From: Siderastrea radians
Lineage: Eukaryota; Cnidaria; Anthozoa; Scleractinia; Rhizangiidae
NCBI GenBank assembly: GCA_964017195.1
Contig: OZ024895.1
Location: forward strand, 8,552,001 to 8,616,000
Direction of reading: 5' to 3'
Length of the DNA: 64,000 bases
Position 1 is the first letter of the stretch. The number at the start of each line of letters is the position of its first letter. A program made the translations under genes and the position numbers. Positions 56,566 through 64,000 of this stretch are shown piece after piece. The notes under the pieces were generated by a model. It saw only the letters and a program-made list of their open reading frames with translations, searched no databases and was not told the origin of the DNA.

Positions 56566-58751
56566 CTAAATTGTAGAAATTGACGATTAAGCGTATGAAA
56601 ATGTCCGTTTCCGGGCTTTATAAAGGTCGAAACTAACATGGATGGAACCCGATAATAAGAATGGTGGGAAAGTGTGGAAAAATGTAGGTAGGTGAAGTTA
56701 TAAAGCATACCAGTGTTGCCATAAAAATGAAAAATTAACATTAAACCGTACTTTGTTGTCACTGGTGCTACTCGTTTCCAGTTCTTTCCAAATTCATAAT
56801 TTTAATTTGGTATAAAATGTGTCATTTTTCTACATACTTGGCACTTTGAGGAATTAGAGGACTGAATATTAAAATAACAAAAATTGCTCTGTACTACATT
56901 TATATGTAGGCACGCTAAAATCCCGTTAAATTAATTAATTAGTTAATAGAGGCGGAGGAATTAACCTGCGCAATTTAGCTGCCAACAATCAATGAACCGA
57001 AAACAACTTTTCGATTATTGAGGAGCAATACTTATCTGCAGTTAGTTATTGCAGAACAAAAGTTGCCTGCAAAGGATAATGTAGGCGTAAAGAATGGACG
57101 CTTGCAGAATTACGTCACGGTTCAGTGATTTTGAATCAAGAACAGCCTATGACGTCATTGAAGGTAATGTATTCCTTTCCTGGGTTTAAGCTAATGAGAT
57201 TCCAACGCATTTTATTCATGAGGTACAGACACCACCACATGACATCAACGACGTTAATGTATTCCTCACAAAATAATGTGATGCTTTCGCAACAAAGGGG
57301 TTTAATTCTATCCTTACCATACTACTAACCTACTGTGTGGCCATTTTTTGGTGAGAACTTGAGTTCATGCAGAACATCTCTTCTCTAAAAACCTTGTTAA
57401 TTCAACAACCCTGTTAGCATGACCAATTTGACCAAACATGTTCCATCAGAGGTCATACAAACAGGATTTCACTGTATATCCTTATTGACGCAATGCCACT
57501 TTTGCACGTTGGTACCAAGCTCGCCCACAACCTAAATTCACTTATAAGGCTGGTGCTCAACTCTCTCTTTTCCATAGCATAAAGAATAACATTATATTTA
57601 TCGCTTATTTTTATCTTAAAATGTTTAAAACATCTTGTGTAATTAAAAAATTATCAAAGGGTTTTAGTTTTGTACTGTGTACAGGTTACCCACCCCCCGG
57701 GGCATTCTATGTATCTATGTGTACACGAAGAAATAAAGTCCATTCAACTGGCATTTTATTATTGGTGGGGATGGGTGAAGAAATATTTCCTCTTAGCAAC
57801 CTACATGTACATGTACATGTACCATTTGTACCATTTGAGTGAGTGCTTGTGGATAAAGTCCCACGTGACAAACCATACAGTCAAATGAAAGCTATTGGGT
57901 ATGTAGTGCTCGAACACACAAAGAATTTATAGAACTCAAGCAATATTCTGTAAATGGTTTGAACCCAGGAATCATATCAAATGTCGGTGAGTATGATCGT
58001 CCGGATGCTGACTTCCGCTCAGGTTGTCGAAACATCAATCAGTGTCATCACAAACAGTCCTTCTCAGGACTCCACTCGCCGGGATGATTATACTTCAACG
58101 ATTTATGAAACAATAAAATAGTAATAACACAGTGTTAAAAACGTTTTTCCAACACTGTAAACAAAACCAGTTACCGGAAATAAACGGATTCACCGAAACC
58201 TCAGAGAGGCTTCAAGGTCTACATTGTTGTATTTCAGGATTGTCTTGGAAAAATCCGTGAAATAATTTAATGTTGCTGAGTAAAGGAGGTGGGAGAAGGT
58301 ACCAGGGTTCGTTGGCTGTTGGCAAATCCCCATCAGGCTGCCCTTCTTACTAAATTAGCTTCCCGGCCACACAGCCCGGCTGAAAAACTCCAGTGTTAGG
58401 ACGACCGCCATACCTTTTAGGGGTTAAAATTTATGCTTTGGTACAACGTAAATTCACTTGGGCTCATGCAAAATGACCAGCATAGGAATAATCCTTTGGC
58501 TATTACTTTTTACCCACGGACGTACAAGGGGAGCGCTCCCCCTCAAATCATAAGGGTTTTTTTTAACGTTTCCAAGACGATTTTTCATCTGCATCTGCCG
58601 TTTTCAGTAGCTGTATTCATTTCCCTTAACCACTTTTCGACACAAGTTTGGTGAGAAGGGGTTGCTATGGTTACGAGGTATGTCATATTCTACATGTCTA
58701 GCATAAAAAAAATTCATTTTACGCCGTTTTTTCTTCCTTCGGACGCTGATT
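56566..58751. other. Region upstream of the gene C exons, no Ig exon found
   Basis: Where gene B has its Ig2 exon about 0.5 kb upstream of Ig3, gene C has none. A phrase agtatgatcgtccggatgctg near 57990 and gtcgaaac look like retroelement-end debris. Nothing else recognised. Confidence 0.4.
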
Positions 58752-59935
58752 GAGAAGTGTGTTGAATTTCAACTACCAGGGCTTGCCATCTTTGTTGATT
58801 TCAAAGCAGCTTTCGACAGCATTCATCGCCCTTCTATGTGGCACATTGACGCAGACTATGGGATCCCTGTAAAGTATATACAGCTCATTCTCTGTGTATA
58901 TGAAAACTGTGCGTCTGCTGTCATTGTTGAGGGCGCGAGAACAGACTGATTCAGGGTTGAGACTGGAGTTCGCCAGGGATGCGTGTGGGCTCCACTGCTC
59001 TTAGGTGTAATGATCGACTTTGTCCTCCGCAAAAGTTAATACAAACCATCTGCAGGGATATGTTTGAGAGAACGGAGGCACACACTTCCGGGGATTGAAC
59101 AATCATGGCACTTGACGGACCTGGACTATGCTGATGACGCAACCCTTCTAGAGTCTGGGAGTGACAAGGGCCAGCAGGCATTGCCCTCACTACAGAGAAC
59201 AGGGGAAGAAGTTGGTCTCACCATCTCGAAATCTAAGACCAAGGCTATGGGGTTTGGAGAACAGAGGCAGCTGTCCACCTTGATGGAGAGGCGGTTGACA
59301 CAGTCAGTCACCTCCGATACTCGGGAACGGAAGTTATGTCAAACGGTAGATTGGATGAGGGGTTGAGGATCAGGATTGGACATGATTCAGCAGTATTTGG
59401 CCAGCTCTGTAAGGTGTGGAAGAGCAAAGTCAGCCTCAAAACCAAATTACGCATTTACAATGCTGTTGTCATCCCTACTTTGCTGTATGTTTCAGAAACC
59501 TGGGCGATCACACAGACTGAAGAAAAGAAACAGGATGTTTTCGATAACCACTTTCTCCGTCGTATTTCAGGCATTATGTGGTTCCACCATATAAGGCATA
59601 CCGAGGAAAGAAAGAACTGGCCAAACCCCAGCGTCTCTCCTGCTCAAGAACAGAAGGCTACGATGGTTTGGGCACGTCTGCCGAATGGGTCTAGAACGCC
59701 TTCCTAAATCACTTCTGAGTTGGATACCTGAGAGTGGAAAGCGTCGAAGGGGGAGATGGCGCACCAGATGGAAAGACAACATTAGAAGGGATGCAGAATA
59801 TGCTGGTGTGGAGCATGCAGGATCCAGAAGTTGTAGTGGCTGATAGGACACAGTGATGGGACCTGCTCCAGCTATTGGTATCTTGATACCAAGTTGGCAG
59901 GAGGATGATGATGATGATGATGATGATGATAATGT
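58752..59935 (+). pseudogene. Non-LTR retrotransposon (RTE-like) reverse-transcriptase fragment, dead
   Basis: Successive frames carry RT motifs in order: FVDFKAAFDSIHR (about 58790), ETGVRQGC (about 58960), DLDYADDATLL with the YADD active site (59118-59150), KLRIYNAVVIPTLLY (about 59440) and the LINE C-terminal pattern RWFGHVCRMGLERLPKSLL with GKRRRGRWRTRWKDNIRRD to a stop at about 59842. In-frame stops (58948, about 59036) and frameshifts (near 59340 and 59650) make it non-functional. The 5' part and endonuclease are missing. The (GAT)n tail at 59903-59930 suits RTE-type elements; clade assignment is tentative. Confidence 0.82.
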
Positions 59936-60039
59936 CTAATTCTAAGTAAAATCCAGGATTGCGGCCAAGATTACGGCAATCTTGAATGACGCGCCGCAAC
60001 CCTTAATATATACTTCATCTTATATATATATAGCCCAGC

Positions 60040-60300
60040 TATATGGTGAATTGTGCACTTCGGGGTAAAAGCATCAAACTCGGCACAATGATAGTACTAG
60101 ATAGACTGATCATTTTTAGCTATGAAACCCATCCAAATACACACGGGGGGGGCACAATGTGCCCTTGGGGGGGGAGGGGTTTGGCCGTTTTGTTCTATAG
60201 TCCATCTATATGGTGAAAAAAATTGTGCACTTAGGGGTAAAAGCCCCAAATTGGCATGGTAATAGTACTTACGTTGCTGAACAAGATTGGCTATGGACCC
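60040..60300. repeat. Diverged tandem duplication of about 160 bp
   Basis: Two units share ctatatggtgaa, ttgtgcactt(c/a)ggggtaaaagc and aatagtact (60040 and 60205 onward). G-runs sit between them and after (60143-60180, 60315-60345). Confidence 0.6.
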
Positions 60301-60907
60301 AGGCAAATTTGTGCTAGGGGGAGAATTTTTCACTTAGGGGGATGGGGTAGTTGCAATTTTTAAAGAAATTGCTACAATTTAAGAGAAAGCTGTAACGTTA
60401 ACCCGAATTTGCCATATTAGTAGGGCGTCATGTCCTAAGGAAGTTCATCTATGCCTCTACCTAGATTTTTTCACAAAAGGGGGGCACAACTTAGGGGGAG
60501 GGGTGGTAGTATGTATCTTTGTATTTTCGTATTAGTTTCCAGTAGCTCGAGCAGGTCCCATCACCTGAAAGAAAAAACAATGATCTGCCGTAAAAACCAG
60601 CAGACTAATAATTCACTTAGCTAACAGTTTCTCCTGTGGTCTCATGCGAGAGCATCCTGCATGCGGGGGGGGGGGGGGCTTTGCTCCTCGGCGTAGAATG
60701 CGCAATCACGTTTCGTATAATATCTGAAAATTAACAATTGTATGGAATAAAACTACATAATTATACAACGTTTATGTTATTTAATCTCATGTTAACCGTT
60801 AACCATGTACAAAAATTAACCTTTTTAGGGGATGCATCTGCAACACTGCAAATGCCACAAGTGGTAGTTGAAGTGCAAGGATGTAGACAACCATGTAAGG
60901 TCAGGAG

Positions 60908-61735
60908 GATTGTCCAATACACCCGCACCTTAACGGACCGTGAGCCTAAGGTTTTGGTCCGTATAGATCTTTCGGACCGTGAACCTCACACACGGTCCGT
61001 TGTGAAGAGTTGACTGTCTCTTTCGTGTGTCTTGAACGCTTTGTCTTGCCTTGGGCAGTCCGCTAATAGAATCCTGTTATCAGTTTGCGGAACTCTTATA
61101 GAACGCCGAGTAATAGACATGTTTCTCTCTCGTGTATGTCGATCGCTTTGTCTTGCCTTGGACAGTCCGCTAATACAACCCTGTTATCAATTACATAACG
61201 CTTATAGAAAGAGTAATCGATATATTGTCGTTTTCTCTTTGGTGTATATCGATCGCTTTGTTTGTCTCTTGGCGAGTCCTCTTTTAGGGCCCTGTTATCA
61301 CTTTACGCAACGCTTATAGAACCAGTAATAGAATATTACTGTCTTCCCTTTCGTGTATATCGATCGCTTCGTACGCATGCTTAAATAACGAGACATAATC
61401 ATACTTGTATTGGTTATGTGCAGCCCTACCTATGGACTGTGAACCGCAAATAACGGTCCGTGATCAAGGATGACGGTCCGTGGGAAAAGTACGGACCATC
61501 AATCGCAAACAATGGTCCTTAAGCAAGGATTAGACCCTACGAAACGTACGGACCGTCAACAGTTGGCCCTGGCGTGATAATGGGGTATACGCTCTGTATT
61601 CGGACCGTAAGCGAGAATGACGGCCCATGCGAAACGTACGGTCCGTCAACCGAAAATAACGGTCCGTAAGCAAGGTTGACTGTCCGTGCGAAACGTACGG
61701 ACCGTCAATCGCAAATAATGGTCCATCTTGTAAAG
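60908..61735. repeat. ACGGACCGT-palindrome repeat element, copy 2
   Basis: Starts gtccaatacacccgcac with three palindromic words. It continues with three or four 100-120-bp units containing ccctgttatca and cttatagaa(c/a)gagtaat (61040-61400) and ends in a palindrome cluster (61430-61735). Same architecture as 2846-4935 without the SINE array. Confidence 0.68.
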
Positions 61736-62129
61736 TCGTTGAGCTTTATCCTCTCCCTCATATTCCCCACCGCATTTGCAAGGCGCAGTGCAAGACATTA
61801 CAGCTTTTGCACATTAGCAACGTCCTTTGCAATCTCTCTCAGCTCTGCACCCACAATTCCCATTTCACGAACTCCTGGCATACTTTTGATGCTTCAGGTA
61901 AATTGGTCCACCGAGGCTGCCGTGCATCTGACTCGAATTTTGGCCAACCCCATTCAGGCAAGGAGAAGGTTACGGTTCAGGATTAGAAACCAAGCACTGT
62001 CCCCAACAATGATCAGCTTGGTATCACTGGACGAAAAAATAGATTTGAGCAGCTTTACAACTGAAGTAAATATGATGCAAATTTAGGGTTCCAAATTTGA
62101 CCGAAATATGCTCTGGAGGCAATGATAAT
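61736..62129. other. Unrecognised sequence with a possible Cys-rich protein remnant on the minus strand
   Basis: One minus-strand frame gives CAKAVMSCTAPCKCGGEYEG (about 61790-61730), reminiscent of Cys-rich tails of transposon-associated proteins. Surrounding frames are broken. Evidence is weak. Confidence 0.2.
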
Positions 62130-62725
62130 GTAAAAGCAGATGTTTGCTTCCGCTGAATTTGCGCGCAAATACCACGTAAATATCACCTCTACTTCACATT
62201 TGCTTCATTTTTGATACCCCCGTAAATCAACATCTTTGCCATACATTTGCTTTAGATTTGCTCTCTATGCAAAAAAACTACATTTGCTATCACCGTAAAT
62301 CTAGGGAAACACGGTGCAAACCTATTTGTTTGCATCATTGTTTTATCACATTTACCGAAGCTACAAATAAAAACATTTGTTTGTGTTATACTCATGATTT
62401 GCTACAGGGGCAAATACGCCCCTTAACACTCAATTTATATTACTATCAAATCAACAAATTTAAGTGTATTATCTCAAATTTGCTATCGGTACAAATATGG
62501 CCATCTTCACCAAATTCGCATACATATCAAATTCAGAAATTTGCCTGCATTTTTCTCATATTTACTATAGGGCAAAATATACGCTGGAACCCCGTTAACG
62601 CTCACATTTGCTATCGGTACAAATATGGCCATCTTCACCAATTTCGCAGATATCACATTAGGAAATTTGCGTGCATTACTCTCATGATTACCATAGGAGC
62701 AAAATATACGGTGGAACCGCGTTAA
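62130..62725. repeat. AAATTTGC-rich repeat block with a 128-bp tandem unit
   Basis: The word aaatttgc and its variants recur throughout. Two clear units start at about 62479 and 62607 with tttgctatcggtacaaat and then ggccatcttcacc. The 155-codon ORF across it is a by-product. Confidence 0.7.
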
Positions 62726-64000
62726 TACTGCCACATACATTACATAACGGGTTGCGAAGAACCTGACCGTGAACTAACAAGGAAACCGGATTAAACCAGT
62801 TTCTTCCCGACTTCTACGGGACACTGCAACCTCTAACCTCACACGCCGTCTCTAGGTCGCTTTGTTGGTAAATTGCAGCCAAACTGTGACCAAAAAGGAA
62901 GTCGTCAAGTTTCTATACAGCGCGCTGCCCCACACAATCGGAACGCCTGAAACAGGCTAGCCAAATTCAAACATCGAATTTGAAATACGACAGTCGTTTT
63001 ATTTCAGTTTGTCCCAATGGACGTCTTTCAAAGGACTCTGCCACGGGAATTTTTCCGTTTTGGGGCTGAAATTTAAATTAAACAGAATATTCCTAGAACG
63101 TCAAGAGAAGGAAAGCCTGATGTTTTCAATTTGCAGTCCATGTCTATCCTAGCGATCCGCAGCCAAACACATTTAATTATAGTCTCAGAGAACTGGTAAA
63201 GTAGTTTCAAACGAAACGCAACCAGTATTTTTGGGTTTCCTCTGATTGGAATTTGTCTCAGTTTAGCTTTTCAAAGTTATCTTAAAAAATTGGTTACAGT
63301 GTCCCTTTAGGAAAGTGCAAACTTACAGTAATACTTACTTCGACAAAAGTATTTAGAGTGAAATCAAAATTTCTTGGCCAAAACTACAATGTTGGATCAT
63401 TTGTATGTGTAACAATTCTCACAGCGCATACCGGAAACCTTGGAAAATCGCTTGCACGAGGCTCGCGCACAACCCCGACTCCAGGATCTTCTCCCGGGGA
63501 AGGATTCACAAAGCTGTCCCAAGTAAAGATGAATCCGAAGTATTGTTTTGCAAAGCTGTCCTAAGTAAAGATGAATCCCGAGTATTGATTTATTAAAGGA
63601 AGCAATATCGATCATTTTTAGCCCTCCTTCTGGATAATCATTACTTTTCGTTTGATTTCAGTTGTCTCCCTTATCATTCCATAAAAACTTGTAGAACATT
63701 GTGTTGATTTCTTTAATCGCTTCGTGGATAGTTTGCAAAGATGAAAATATGTATACTAATTGAGATGTAACCAGGCTCTTTAGAACTGTTATTTTCCCCA
63801 ATAGGGTAAGTCTACGAAAATTCCAGCACCCTAACATCGATCTAATTTTTTCTTTGTAATTTAAAGATATTATTATATTGGGGTCCGTTGAGAGCCAAAC
63901 ACCTAAAGCCTTAGCTTTTTTCTTTGGCCATTTGAAATCTTTTTCTGGGAGACGTTTGAGGTCACAATCTTTTTAGAGCCTATCCATAGAGCTTCTGTCT
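62726..64000. other. Right-edge region, no gene recognised
   Basis: AT-rich. A short direct repeat (aagctgtcc(c/t)aagtaaagatgaatcc) occurs at about 63509 and 63552. No Ig, signal-peptide or other coding exon recognised on either strand. Confidence 0.35.

Noticed and set aside
61676..62086. 136-codon plus-strand ORF
   Set aside because: It starts inside the palindromic satellite and shows no domain; the opposite strand is at least as protein-like.
62258..62725. 155-codon plus-strand ORF
   Set aside because: It runs through tandem repeats of aaatttgc and a 128-bp unit, and its peptide repeats follow the DNA repeat.

Overview
The window is intron-rich, AT-rich eukaryotic DNA with GT-AG introns, symmetrical phase-1 Ig exons, several SINE and MITE families and degraded non-LTR retrotransposons. 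Everything fits an invertebrate genome. An anthozoan cnidarian, probably a stony coral, is the best guess (inference from the receptor type and remembered repeat families; no species marker is present).

The host-gene content is a head-to-tail array of at least three paralogous receptor tyrosine kinase (RTK) genes, all on the minus strand. Gene A shows only its signal-peptide exon at the left edge (138-186); its body lies left of the window. Gene B is complete: 19 coding exons between 38920 and 8528 join in phase into an 845-residue receptor with signal peptide, three Ig domains, a SEA domain, one membrane helix, a juxtamembrane region and an FGFR-like kinase with all catalytic residues. Gene C (56565 to 44432) has 16 exons from the third Ig domain to the stop codon; its signal peptide and first two Ig exons were not found before the right edge. 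B and C are nearly identical in the kinase and diverge strongly in the ectodomain. The SEA domain carries a G-S-L-I-V-D motif at the position where SEA domains self-cleave, so these may be cleaved two-chain receptors. Each ends in a tiny exon with a Y-x-N-V tail, a Grb2-SH2-type site.

Layout: 1-187, 5' end of gene A; 188-8527, upstream region of A plus the A-B spacer (TIR element, palindromic ACGGACCGT satellite, tRNA-like SINE array with a palindrome, minisatellite, tandem repeats); 8528-23922, kinase, TM, SEA, Ig3 and Ig2 exons of B; 23923-33106, a large intron of B filled with nested TTAA-flanked inverted-repeat elements and a multi-copy ORF; 33107-38920, Ig1 and signal-peptide exons of B with a Crypton-like fragment and several MITEs; 38921-44431, B-C spacer, whose first part matches the upstream region of A; 44432-56565, gene C; 56566-64000, sequence upstream of the C exons with a dead LINE, a second ACGGACCGT element and other tandem repeats.

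The paralogs act as natural empty-site controls for each other: insertions in B at 9590-11445 and 13556-13790 and in C at 46350-47033 and 47613-48232 are absent from the partner, so element ends can be placed by comparison. I see no prokaryotic genes, no CRISPR array, no rRNA and no intact transposase.
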